DNA of 64,000 nucleotides from Fen-549 sp050011315 (GTDB lineage Bacteria; Actinomycetota; Thermoleophilia; Gaiellales; Gaiellaceae): NCBI GenBank assembly GCA_050011315.1, contig JBEKJI010000006.1, positions 28,495 through 92,494 on the forward strand, given 5' to 3'. Below, piece by piece: positions 7,522 through 15,404 of this stretch. The notes under the pieces were generated by a model that ran no database searches, was not told where the DNA came from, and saw only the letters and a program-made list of their open reading frames with translations. Position 1 is the first letter of the stretch, and each line of letters begins with the position of its first letter. Both the position numbers and the translations under genes were made by a program.

Positions 7522-7980
7522 ATGGATCCGGCGACGGTGTTCGCCGAGTGGACTCTCGGGCGGATCCCTGGGGAAAGGTTATCGCTCATCGCTTCGGCCT
7601 TGCTCGCCGACGGGTTCGATACGCCCAACCTCAGGGCTCTAGTGGAGGTGCCCTCGAGCGAGCTAGACGGGAAGGGGCGCGAGCTGCTCATCGGAGCGAT
7701 GAGCGAGCTCGGCATCGCGCAGCCAAGCTGCGAGGAGGCGGCGCTGATCGCCGCACGCAGAGTGGCAAAACGACTGATCGCCGGTGAGCTCGGAGTACGT
7801 GACGCTTGCGCCGATATCGCTTCTCTCTCCCTCGGCTGCGACAACAGCACCGAGAAGCTGAGCGACTTCTTCTTCTTGCTCGAGGAGTGGGAACTGGCGG
7901 CGAGCGGAGAGCTCGGGACGCTAGCTCGAGCCGAGGCCGACATCCGCGAGGCGGCCACTCGCTTACTCGAGGACGACTAG
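7522..7980 (+). CDS. hypothetical helical protein
   Basis: 152 residues, acidic and leucine/alanine rich, with no transmembrane segment or signal peptide. The pattern suggests an all-helical protein (for example LIASALLADG, ELLIGAMSELG, AALIAARRVAKRLIAG, LSDFFFLLEEWELAA). I do not recognise the family. Third-position GC and the promoter with the start at the correct distance support it over the overlapping serine-rich minus-strand frame. It stands alone between amtB and the minus-strand acetyltransferase. Confidence 0.65.
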   Translation: MDPATVFAEWTLGRIPGERLSLIASALLADGFDTPNLRALVEVPSSELDGKGRELLIGAMSELGIAQPSCEEAALIAARRVAKRLIAGELGVRDACADIASLSLGCDNSTEKLSDFFFLLEEWELAASGELGTLARAEADIREAATRLLEDD

Positions 7981-8024
7981 CTCGCCGAGTCGAGCGGCGG
8001 CGAGAGCAGTGGGACAAGTAAGAG

Positions 8025-8450
8025 CTAGGGCTCGAGGTTCTTGACGAAGCGAACGACTCGTTCGTCGCGCTCGTAGCCGATGGCGCTCCAGAACTCGAGC
8101 GCTTCGGTCTCGGCTCTGATCGCGTAGAGACTGACGCGGACCGCGCCTCGGTCGCGCAGGCTACGCTCGCCTGCGGCTACGAGCGCCCGGGCGACGCCGC
8201 GTCGCCTGTGCGAAGGAAGCACGGCCAGGCGGAAAAGGGTGCCGCGCCAGCCGTCGAAGGCGGCGACTAGCGTGCCCGCTAGCTCGCCATCCTCTTCTGC
8301 AACCAGAACGGCCTCTTGATCGTGCGCGACCAACGAGCAGACACTCTCTTCGTTGTCGCTGCGGGTTGGGAAGGCTCCGGCGAGGCGCCAGAGCTCGAGG
8401 ATCGCGTGCGCGTCCTCCGGTACGGCCGTCCGGATAACGGGCACGCTCAC
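8025..8450 (-). CDS. GNAT-family N-acetyltransferase
   Basis: 141 residues with the GNAT fold: an acetyl-CoA pyrophosphate-binding loop RRRGVARALVAAGE preceded by the strand RLAVLPSH, and the C-terminal signature ALEFWSAIGYERDERV. The substrate cannot be inferred. It starts at ATG 8450, overlapping the argH stop by four bases, so it is the last gene of the arginine operon and translationally coupled. A role as the missing acetylglutamate synthase is imaginable given the operon, but the sequence looks like a general GNAT. Confidence 0.85.
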   Translation of the reverse strand: MSVPVIRTAVPEDAHAILELWRLAGAFPTRSDNEESVCSLVAHDQEAVLVAEEDGELAGTLVAAFDGWRGTLFRLAVLPSHRRRGVARALVAAGERSLRDRGAVRVSLYAIRAETEALEFWSAIGYERDERVVRFVKNLEP

Positions 8451-9685
8451 GTGATCGAAAGCCGCGCCCTTGCAGCCACGATCGCTTCGTTCACCTCGCC
8501 GGGGCCGGGAGCCTTACGAGCCTTGACGCTGTCGGCGGCGGATGACGGAGGGACGAAGCTCCCCTCGCGTACCGAGCGGGCGACCTCCCCGTAGGCGTCG
8601 CGGAAGGGAACGCCTTCAGCGACGAGCTTCTCGGCGGCGTCGGTGGCGAGGAGCTGGGGATCGGACGCCGCCTCGGCCATCCGCTCGGGCTTGAACTCGA
8701 CGTGGCGCACGAGCACGGCGAGGGCGGCCAGCGCGCCACGTAGATCGCGGCGCGATGAGAAGATCGCCTCCTTGTCCTCCTGGAGATCTTGGTTGTAGGC
8801 AAGCGGCAGGCCCTTGAGAACCGCCAAGAGGCCGGCGAGGCGCCCTGCCGCAGTTCCCGCCTTTCCGCGCACGAGCTCGGCGACATCGGGATTGAGCTTC
8901 TGCGGCATCATCGAAGAACCGGTTGCGGCCTCTTCGGGCAGGCGCAGGAAGCCGTACTCGGCGGTCGCCCAGAGGCAGAGCTCGCCGGCCACACGGGAGA
9001 GATGCGAGAAGCAGGCGGCGACTGCGTACACGTAGTCGAGCGCGAAATCGCGATCGGCGACGGCGTCGAGCGAGTTGCGCATCTGGTTCGCCGGCGCGGG
9101 AAGCCGAAGCGTGGAGCCGGCAAGCGCGCCGGCGCCGAGCGGGCTCGGATGCGCGGACGTCTTCGCCGCCGAAAAGCGGGTCAGATCGCGCTCGATCATC
9201 TCCACCCAGGCGAGCAGGTAATGACCGAGCGTCACCGGCTGGGCGCGCTGCATGTGCGTATAGCCGGGCATCAGCGTCTTCGCCTCGGCTTCGGCGCGGT
9301 CGAGCAGCACGGCGGCAAGCCGCCGGATTCCCTCGCTCGCTTCCTCGCTGGCCTCCTGCACGTAGAGTCGCATCGCCGCGACGACTTGATCGTTGCGCGA
9401 GCGGCCGGCGTGGATCTTGCGCCCCAGCTCGCCGAGTAGCCGCTCGATCGCAGAATGGACATCCTCGTCGGCGTCGGTCACCCCGCCCTCGCGGGCGATC
9501 CGCTCGAGTGCCTCCGTTACCTGCGCCAGCTCGTCATCGCCGAGCAGCCCGGCGCCGTGCAGGCGCTCGGCGTGCTGCTTCGAGGCCGCGCAGTCGTAGC
9601 GAAGGAGCTCGCGATCCGGCGCGCGCAGAAACTCCGCCACCTCGGGCGCGAGCCCCTTCTCAACTCTGTCCGACCAGAGCGCCAC
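8447..9685 (-). CDS. argH: argininosuccinate lyase
   Basis: Cleaves argininosuccinate to arginine and fumarate, the last step of arginine synthesis. The fumarase-superfamily signature GSSMMPQKLNPD is at about residues 256-267, with GRSRNDQV and TPGYTHMQ-like MPGYTHMQRAQPV motifs earlier. It starts at GTG 9685, giving MALWSDR, the usual beginning of ArgH. At 412 residues it is shorter than the usual 455-470, with the loss spread through the N- and C-terminal helices rather than a single deletion. The operon places it after argG with a 49-base gap. Confidence 0.95.
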   Translation of the reverse strand: MALWSDRVEKGLAPEVAEFLRAPDRELLRYDCAASKQHAERLHGAGLLGDDELAQVTEALERIAREGGVTDADEDVHSAIERLLGELGRKIHAGRSRNDQVVAAMRLYVQEASEEASEGIRRLAAVLLDRAEAEAKTLMPGYTHMQRAQPVTLGHYLLAWVEMIERDLTRFSAAKTSAHPSPLGAGALAGSTLRLPAPANQMRNSLDAVADRDFALDYVYAVAACFSHLSRVAGELCLWATAEYGFLRLPEEAATGSSMMPQKLNPDVAELVRGKAGTAAGRLAGLLAVLKGLPLAYNQDLQEDKEAIFSSRRDLRGALAALAVLVRHVEFKPERMAEAASDPQLLATDAAEKLVAEGVPFRDAYGEVARSVREGSFVPPSSAADSVKARKAPGPGEVNEAIVAARARLSIT

Positions 9686-9734
9686 TAAGAGCTCATTTCG
9701 GAATGAAGACGCTTCGTTTTAAAAGGAGTTCTCA

Positions 9735-10934
9735 CTACGCGTTCTTTCTAGCCCGGGTCGCGACGGCCTCTGTCTCGAGCGAGAGAACGGTGATCAGACC
9801 CTCCGCCGCATCGTGCGGGAAGGTGTCCGACGCCCCGTAGGAGGCGAGCGTCTCGGCGTAGAGCGCATTCTCCGAGCGCCGACCGACGACAACGGCCTGC
9901 CCGCCCTGCAAGCGCAGCCGAACCTCGCCGCTGACCATCTTCTGCGTGTGGTCGACGAAGGCGTCGATCGCCTCGCGCGCCGGGGTGAACCACCTGCCCT
10001 CGTAGACGATCTCCGTCCAGCGCACCTCGAGGAAGTGTTTGATTCTGAGCTCGTCCTTCGTCAGTACCAGCTCTTCGAGCGCCTTGTGAGCCTCGATCAG
10101 CGCGATCGCCGCCGGCGCCTCGTAGACCTCGCGGCTCTTGATGCCGACGGCGCGGTTCTCGATCATGTCGATGCGACCGATCCCGTAGGCGCCGGTCTCG
10201 ACGTTCATGCGGTGAATGAGCTGGTAGAGCGGCAGCCTCTCGCCCTCTAGCGAAACCGGAATGCCGTTCTCGAAACCGATCACGATCTCTTTGGGCGCCG
10301 GCGCCTTGGCCGGGTCGGAGGTGAGCCGGTAGGCGTCCTCGGGCGGGGCGGTCCAGGGGTCCTCGAGCATCCCCGACTCGATCGCGCGCCCGAAGACGTT
10401 CTCGTCGATCGAGTACGGCGACTCCTTGGTGTTGGTGATCGGGATCCCGCGCTCCTGGGCGTAGACGATCTCCTCCTCGCGCGTGCGCACCTTGTCGCGA
10501 AGCGGCGCGATCACCTTTACGCCCGGGTAGTTGGCCTTGAAGGCGTAATCGAAGCGGAGCTGATCGTTACCCTTGCCGGTGCAGCCGTGTACGAGCGCCT
10601 CGGCCTCGTGCTCGACGGCGACCTCGGCGACGGCACCGGCGATCAGCGGCCGTGACAGAGCCGAGACGAGCGGGTAGCGGCCCTCGTAGAGCGCGTTCGT
10701 CTTGATCGCCTGAGCGACGTTGCCCTCGACAAAGCGCTCCTTCAGGTCGAGGACGACGATCTCCTTGGCGCCGGCCACGTTCCCGCGCTCGATCGCCTGC
10801 TCGAGGTCGTACTCCTGGCCCACGTCGACCAGAACGGCGATGACGTCGGCGAAGCCGTAATCCTCCTTCAGCCAGCAGATCGCGCAGGTGGTGTCCAGTC
10901 CACCGGAATAACAAAGGACCGCAGTCCGACTCAT
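9735..10934 (-). CDS. argG: argininosuccinate synthase
   Basis: Joins citrulline and aspartate using ATP. The protein begins MSRTAVLCYSGGLDTT, the N-type ATP pyrophosphatase P-loop, and contains GCTGKGNDQLRF, a family motif. It is 399 residues, the normal size. Start ATG 10934 is one base beyond the argR stop behind GAGGAG; the open frame upstream of it overlaps argR and is not used. It lies between argR and argH on the minus strand. Confidence 0.96.
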   Translation of the reverse strand: MSRTAVLCYSGGLDTTCAICWLKEDYGFADVIAVLVDVGQEYDLEQAIERGNVAGAKEIVVLDLKERFVEGNVAQAIKTNALYEGRYPLVSALSRPLIAGAVAEVAVEHEAEALVHGCTGKGNDQLRFDYAFKANYPGVKVIAPLRDKVRTREEEIVYAQERGIPITNTKESPYSIDENVFGRAIESGMLEDPWTAPPEDAYRLTSDPAKAPAPKEIVIGFENGIPVSLEGERLPLYQLIHRMNVETGAYGIGRIDMIENRAVGIKSREVYEAPAAIALIEAHKALEELVLTKDELRIKHFLEVRWTEIVYEGRWFTPAREAIDAFVDHTQKMVSGEVRLRLQGGQAVVVGRRSENALYAETLASYGASDTFPHDAAEGLITVLSLETEAVATRARKNA

Positions 10935-10935
10935 C

Positions 10936-11424
10936 TCATCTCCTCGTCTCGTTCTCGATATCGATTCCAGCGAGAAACTCGCGGCGGAGCTCCTCGCAAA
11001 GCTGGACGCCCGGCACGCCATCTTGGGCCACGACCAGGATCGTGTTCTCGCCCGCAAGCGTGGCCAGGATGTGCGGAAGGTGCGCATTGTCGATCTCCTG
11101 GGCAAGCGGATCGGCGAACCCGGGCAACGTCGTCAGGACGACCAGGTTGCCGCTCGAGTCGCAGCCGAGCGCCCAGCGCTTGAAAGCCTCCGCGAGCTGA
11201 GTTCCGCGACGATTGCCGTTCATACCGGTGGCCGGCGAGTAGACGAGCCGCCCGCTCGCGCCCCGCACTTTGACCAGCCCAAGCTCGTTGATGTCGCGCG
11301 ACACCGTCGTCTGCACGACCTCGTGCTTGAGCTCGCGGAGCGCCTGTGCAAGCTCCTCCTGCGTGGCGATCTCGCGCTCATGAACGAGACGCAGGATCAG
11401 TGCATGGCGATCGCTTCTGTTCAT
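10936..11424 (-). CDS. argR: arginine repressor ArgR
   Basis: 162 residues. The N-terminal winged helix (about 1-70) contains TQEELAQALRELKHEVVQTT followed by VSRDINELGLVKV. The C-terminal hexamerisation and arginine-binding domain (about 85-155) has the conserved QEIDNAHLPHILATLAGENT segment in place of the usual GTIAGDDT. It acts as an arginine-dependent hexameric repressor. It overlaps argD by four bases and sits one base before argG. Candidate operators are at 15371-15404, covering the promoter of its own operon, so feedback autoregulation is expected. Confidence 0.95.
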   Translation of the reverse strand: MNRSDRHALILRLVHEREIATQEELAQALRELKHEVVQTTVSRDINELGLVKVRGASGRLVYSPATGMNGNRRGTQLAEAFKRWALGCDSSGNLVVLTTLPGFADPLAQEIDNAHLPHILATLAGENTILVVAQDGVPGVQLCEELRREFLAGIDIENETRR

Positions 11425-12557
11425 GCCAGAACCTCTTTGAGAGTCGCGAGCGCCTGATCGACCAGACCGGCCGAAACGGTGAGAGGCGGAGTCAGCCGGA
11501 TCGCGCTCGCACCGCAGGTGGTAACGAGCAGCCGGTGCTCGAGCGCTACCGCTGCGACCTCGGCCGCGGAGCCTTCGACCTCGGCGCCGATCAGCAGGCC
11601 GGCGCCACGCACCTCGCGTACTCCGGGCAGCTCGCGCAGCCCCGCAGCCAGGCGCTCGCCCATTGACGAGACGTTCGCCAGCAGCTCTTCGTCGATCGCG
11701 TCCAGCACGGCGCAGGCGGCGGCGCAGGAGACGGGATTGCCGCCGAAGGTCGAGGCGTGGTCGCCGGCCTCGAAGCCGCGCACCGCGTTATCGGCCACCA
11801 GCAGCGCCCCGATCGGGAGGCCGTTGGCCAACCCCTTGGCGAGTGTGACCAGGTCCGGCCGAACACCCATGCGCTCGAAGGCGAAGAAGGAGCCCGTCCT
11901 GCCGACGCCCGTCTGCACTTCGTCGAAGCAGAGGAGCGCTCCGAGCTCGTCGGCGAGCGCGCGAGCCGCCCGTAGGAACTCGACCTCGGCCGGATTCACG
12001 CCGCCCTCGCCCTGGATCGGCTCCATGATGATCAGCCCGGTGTCGGCGAGCGCGGCGGCGCGAAGCGAGAGTGAGTTGTTGAGAAAGGCGAAGCTGACTT
12101 GCCCGAGCAGGGGCGCGAAGGCCTCGCGTTTGGCCGCTTGTCCGGTGATCGAAAGGCCCCCCATCGTGCGACCGTGGAACGAGCCCTCGAGCGCGACGAT
12201 CCCAGTCTTGCCGGTCGCCTTGCGCGCGTACTTGATCGCAGCCTCGATCGCCTCGGCTCCCGAGTTGCAGAAGAAGGCCTGGGCTCCGCCGAAGCGCTCG
12301 GAGAGGCGTTTGGCCAGCTCCATCATCGGGATCGTCCAGTAGAGGTTGGAGACGTGCCAGAGCTTGTCGAGCTGCTCGTGCGCGGCGCGGGTCGAGGCCG
12401 GATGGCGATGTCCGAGCCCGATCACAGCGATCCCGCCGGCGAAGTCTAGGTAGCGCTCGCCGTTGTCGTCGATCAGCCAGCAGCCGTCGCCCTCGACGAA
12501 GGTCACCGGTGCGCGCGCGTAGGTCGGGAGCAGATGGGCTTCGAGCAGCTTGCTCAC
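11421..12557 (-). CDS. argD: acetylornithine aminotransferase
   Basis: A class III PLP aminotransferase of 378 residues converting N-acetylglutamate semialdehyde to N-acetylornithine. Visible are the FCNSGAEAIEAAIKYAR phosphate-binding region, FDEVQTGVGRTG and the PLP lysine in TLAKGLANGLPIGA. It starts at GTG 12557, overlapping argB by four bases. The operon context separates it from the related aminotransferase at 62352-63677. Confidence 0.94.
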   Translation of the reverse strand: MSKLLEAHLLPTYARAPVTFVEGDGCWLIDDNGERYLDFAGGIAVIGLGHRHPASTRAAHEQLDKLWHVSNLYWTIPMMELAKRLSERFGGAQAFFCNSGAEAIEAAIKYARKATGKTGIVALEGSFHGRTMGGLSITGQAAKREAFAPLLGQVSFAFLNNSLSLRAAALADTGLIIMEPIQGEGGVNPAEVEFLRAARALADELGALLCFDEVQTGVGRTGSFFAFERMGVRPDLVTLAKGLANGLPIGALLVADNAVRGFEAGDHASTFGGNPVSCAAACAVLDAIDEELLANVSSMGERLAAGLRELPGVREVRGAGLLIGAEVEGSAAEVAAVALEHRLLVTTCGASAIRLTPPLTVSAGLVDQALATLKEVLA

Positions 12558-13222
12558 GCGATCACCGCCGTCTCGCCGATCTCGGCCACGACTCCCTGGC
12601 GGGCGGCATGCACCGCGGCCGTGAGCTTGGGGATTATCCCGCCTTGCAGCTCGCCGCTTGCGAGCAGTTGCTCGGCCTCGTCGGCGTGGATCGAGGCAAC
12701 GACCTCGGCGCCGACCAGTAGTCCGGGAACGTCGGTGACGAAATGGACGCGTTCGGCCCCGATCCCGACCGCGAGCATCGCGGCGGCCTCGTCGGCGTTG
12801 ACGTTGAGCGGCCCGCGGGCGAGCGGGGCGACCACGGGCACCTGCCCGGCGCCGAGCGCTTCGACAACCGCGAGCGGCGTGCTCGGCAGCGGATTCCCGA
12901 CCAGCCCCAGCTCGGGTACCTGCTCGGCCTCGAGCCCGATCTCGTCGCCCATCAAGCCGACCGCGGACGGGCCCAGGGCTTCGACCAGGTCGCTGTTCAC
13001 CTGCTCGAGCGCCTCTCGCACCACGGCGAGAGTCTCGGCCGTCGTCACGCGGCGCCCGTTAACGAACGCAACCTCAATCCCCCGCCGCGCCATCTCGAGC
13101 GAGATCTGAGGCCCGGCGCCGTGCACGACGCAGACCTCGTGCCCTTGCTCTGCGAGCGCAAGCGGATAGGAGACCGCATCGCGGGCTACGGCGCCACCCA
13201 GCTTGACCACGATCCGCGTCAC
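12554..13222 (-). CDS. argB: acetylglutamate kinase, short form
   Basis: 222 residues of the amino-acid kinase family, phosphorylating N-acetylglutamate. Motifs are VVKLGGA at the start, VVHGAGPQI, PLNVNADEAAAMLA and the C-terminal GGIIPKL. It is about 35-40 residues shorter than Escherichia coli ArgB and lacks the N-terminal helix associated with arginine-inhibited hexameric kinases. Feedback by arginine at this enzyme is therefore doubtful, although this is inference from family knowledge. It starts at GTG 13222, overlapping argJ by four bases. Confidence 0.92.
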   Translation of the reverse strand: MTRIVVKLGGAVARDAVSYPLALAEQGHEVCVVHGAGPQISLEMARRGIEVAFVNGRRVTTAETLAVVREALEQVNSDLVEALGPSAVGLMGDEIGLEAEQVPELGLVGNPLPSTPLAVVEALGAGQVPVVAPLARGPLNVNADEAAAMLAVGIGAERVHFVTDVPGLLVGAEVVASIHADEAEQLLASGELQGGIIPKLTAAVHAARQGVVAEIGETAVIA

Positions 13223-14382
13223 GTCGTGTACTCCGCGTTCAGCCTCACGTACTCGTAGGAGAGATCGGAGGCCAGGTAGCTCGCCTCGCCGTCGTCGAGG
13301 CCGAGATCGAGCTCGATCACGCAGCTCGATCCCTCCATCGCCGGGGTGGCGTCGATATGGGCGCCGTCCACCAGCACCTTAGTTCCGTTGAAGGCGAGCG
13401 TCACCTTGCCCGGATCGAGCTCGGCGTAGCCGTCCTGCCAGGGTGCCGAGCCTGCGGCCATCATCACGCGGCCCCAGTTGGGGTCGTGGCCGAAGGCCGC
13501 CGTCTTCACGAGCGGCGAGGAGGCGATGCGAGCCGCGATCGCCGCCGCTTGGGCTTCGCTGACGGCGCCGTGTACGTCTACTTCGAGCAGAACCGTGAAT
13601 CCCTCAGCGTCCTTGACGATCTGCTCGGCCAACTCGTGGCAAACCTGCCCCAGCAGCTGCTCGAACTCGCGATTGCCGGCCTCGCTGCGCTCGATCTCGG
13701 CGGCGCCGTTTGCAAGCAGGATCACCGTGTCGTTGGTGGAGCAGTCGCCGTCGACCGAGATGCGGTTGAAGCTGCGCTCCACGGCCGGGCGCAGGAACTT
13801 CTCCGGCTCACCCTCGTCGAGGGGATAGTCAGTGGTGACGACCGCCAGCATCGTCGCGAGCTTGGGGTGGATCATGGCGGCGCCCTTGGCCATACCGCCG
13901 ACGCTGAACCCGGCGCCGGAAGTGCTCGCCTGCTTGAGGCGCGTGTCGGTGGTCATGATCGCCTCGGCGGCCGTCACGCCTCCTGTCTCGGAGAGAGCCG
14001 CGGCCGCCTCGCTGAGGCCCGGAAGAAGCTTGTCGAGCGGAAGCCTGACCCCGATCACCCCGGTCGAGCAAAGCAGGATCTGCTCGACCTCGAGTTCGAG
14101 CAGACGGGCGGCTTCCCCGGCGGTTGCGAGCGCGTCCAGCTCGCCCCGCTCGCCGGTGGCGGCGTTGGCGCAGCCTGAGTTGAGGACAATCGCCTGCGGC
14201 TGGGCCTGTGCGAGATGCCGGCGCGAGACGACCACAGGCGCTGCCTGGACGCGGTTTTGCGTGAACATCGCGGCGCCAACGGCCGGCCTGGTCGAGCGAA
14301 CGAGCGCGAGGTCGAGACCCTCGGTCTTCATCCCGCAGCGGATGCCGCTGGCGACGAAACCTCTGGCGGCGGTCACGCTCAC
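13219..14382 (-). CDS. argJ: bifunctional ornithine acetyltransferase / N-acetylglutamate synthase
   Basis: 387 residues. ArgJ recycles the acetyl group from acetylornithine to glutamate and in bifunctional forms also makes acetylglutamate from acetyl-CoA. The autoproteolysis segment GGMAKGAAMIHPKLATMLAV contains the conserved Ala-Thr cleavage site. Start GTG 14382 overlaps the argC stop (GTGA); the longer upstream frame runs inside argC and is not used. No argA is seen, consistent with a cyclic acetyl pathway. Confidence 0.93.
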   Translation of the reverse strand: MSVTAARGFVASGIRCGMKTEGLDLALVRSTRPAVGAAMFTQNRVQAAPVVVSRRHLAQAQPQAIVLNSGCANAATGERGELDALATAGEAARLLELEVEQILLCSTGVIGVRLPLDKLLPGLSEAAAALSETGGVTAAEAIMTTDTRLKQASTSGAGFSVGGMAKGAAMIHPKLATMLAVVTTDYPLDEGEPEKFLRPAVERSFNRISVDGDCSTNDTVILLANGAAEIERSEAGNREFEQLLGQVCHELAEQIVKDAEGFTVLLEVDVHGAVSEAQAAAIAARIASSPLVKTAAFGHDPNWGRVMMAAGSAPWQDGYAELDPGKVTLAFNGTKVLVDGAHIDATPAMEGSSCVIELDLGLDDGEASYLASDLSYEYVRLNAEYTT

Positions 14383-15371
14383 ACGCTCAGAGCTCCGATC
14401 CGTAGCCCGGCCGTCTCCGGCAATCCGAGCGCGAGGTTGGCGTTCTGCACCGCCTGGCCCGAAGCGCCCTTGCCGAGGTTGTCGATCGCGCAAATGACGA
14501 TGGTGGCACCGGTTACGGTGTCGGCGAAGACGTTGATCTCCGCGTAGTCGGTCTTGTGCACCCGCCCGATCTCGGGCGCGACTCCCTCGGGCAGCACGTT
14601 CACCAGCGGCGCCTCGCTATAGGCCGCCTCCAGCCGCGCCCGCGCCGAGCCCGCGTCTATCCCGCGCACGTAACAGGTGCAGATGAGCCCGCGCCGGAGC
14701 GGCAGCAAGTGGGGAACGAAGGTAGGGACAAAGCCGAGCAAGAGCGCCATCTCGGGCGCGTGCTGATGCGAGCCCACCTTGTAGGGAGAGACGTTCTCGA
14801 GCACGGCACCGGCGTGCAGAGCGGGCTTGAGACTGCGACCGGCGCCGGTCGTGCCGCTCTTGCCGTCCACGACCACGGTCTCGGGATCTACCGCGTCCTT
14901 GATCGGGCCCAGCGCGAGCAGCGTCGCCGTCACGTAGCAGCCCGGATTGGCGATCAGGCGCCCGCTGGGCGGCGAGAGCTCGGGCTGAGCGAAGCACCAG
15001 TCGTTGAGCTCGCCGGGTTTCGGATGGACGAAGCCGTACCAGCGCTCGTAGGCGGAGGCGTCCTTCAACCGGTGCGCACCGGAGAGATCGACGACGGTTG
15101 CTCCCGGCGGCGGTTCGACAGCGGCCGCGCGCTCGTTCTCCAGACAGAGGAAGACGAGCTCGGCGCCGCTTGCCAGCGCTTGCTCGTTCGTCACCAGCTC
15201 GAGCTCGGCAGCCTGCGAGCAGGCGAAACGGGGATCGAGCACGGCCGCGGGCTTACCGGCGAAGGTGTCGGAGCCGAGCGCGACGAGCTCCAGCTCGGGA
15301 TGGAGGAGAACGCGGTCGAGCGTCTCCTGGCCGGTGTAGCCGGCGGTACCGACTATCGCAGTCGAGATCAT
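14379..15371 (-). CDS. argC: N-acetyl-gamma-glutamyl-phosphate reductase
   Basis: NADPH-dependent reductase of 330 residues. It begins MISTAIVGTAGYTGQE (Rossmann loop) and carries the active-site motif IANPGCYVTA with the catalytic cysteine; the GSHQHAPEM region is also conserved. The start ATG 15371 is chosen because a -35/-10 pair lies immediately upstream and because upstream in-frame codons run through the operator repeats. It is the first gene of the minus-strand arginine operon, head to head with carA only 28 bases away. Confidence 0.95.
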   Translation of the reverse strand: MISTAIVGTAGYTGQETLDRVLLHPELELVALGSDTFAGKPAAVLDPRFACSQAAELELVTNEQALASGAELVFLCLENERAAAVEPPPGATVVDLSGAHRLKDASAYERWYGFVHPKPGELNDWCFAQPELSPPSGRLIANPGCYVTATLLALGPIKDAVDPETVVVDGKSGTTGAGRSLKPALHAGAVLENVSPYKVGSHQHAPEMALLLGFVPTFVPHLLPLRRGLICTCYVRGIDAGSARARLEAAYSEAPLVNVLPEGVAPEIGRVHKTDYAEINVFADTVTGATIVICAIDNLGKGASGQAVQNANLALGLPETAGLRIGALSV

Positions 15372-15404
15372 TCGCGTATTATGCAGATTTTCGCGTATCA
15401 TGCA
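15371..15404. promoter_or_regulatory. two ARG-box-like repeats covering the argC and carA promoters
   Basis: Two 15-base direct copies, TTCGCGTATTATGCA at 15371-15385 and TTCGCGTATCATGCA at 15390-15404, each contain the half-site ATGCA and an imperfect mirrored half. This resembles ArgR boxes. On the minus strand, TTGCAT (15400-15405) and CATAAT (15378-15383), 16 bases apart, form a promoter lying inside the two repeats; the argC ATG follows six bases later, so its mRNA should be leaderless. On the plus strand, TATTAT at 15377-15382 can serve carA. ArgR bound here would block both operons. Confidence 0.75.

Noticed and set aside
8923..9840. Arginine-rich frame of 305 codons on the plus strand
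   Set aside because: Overlaps argH and argG in reverse; extreme Arg/Ala/Ser bias and no recognisable domain.
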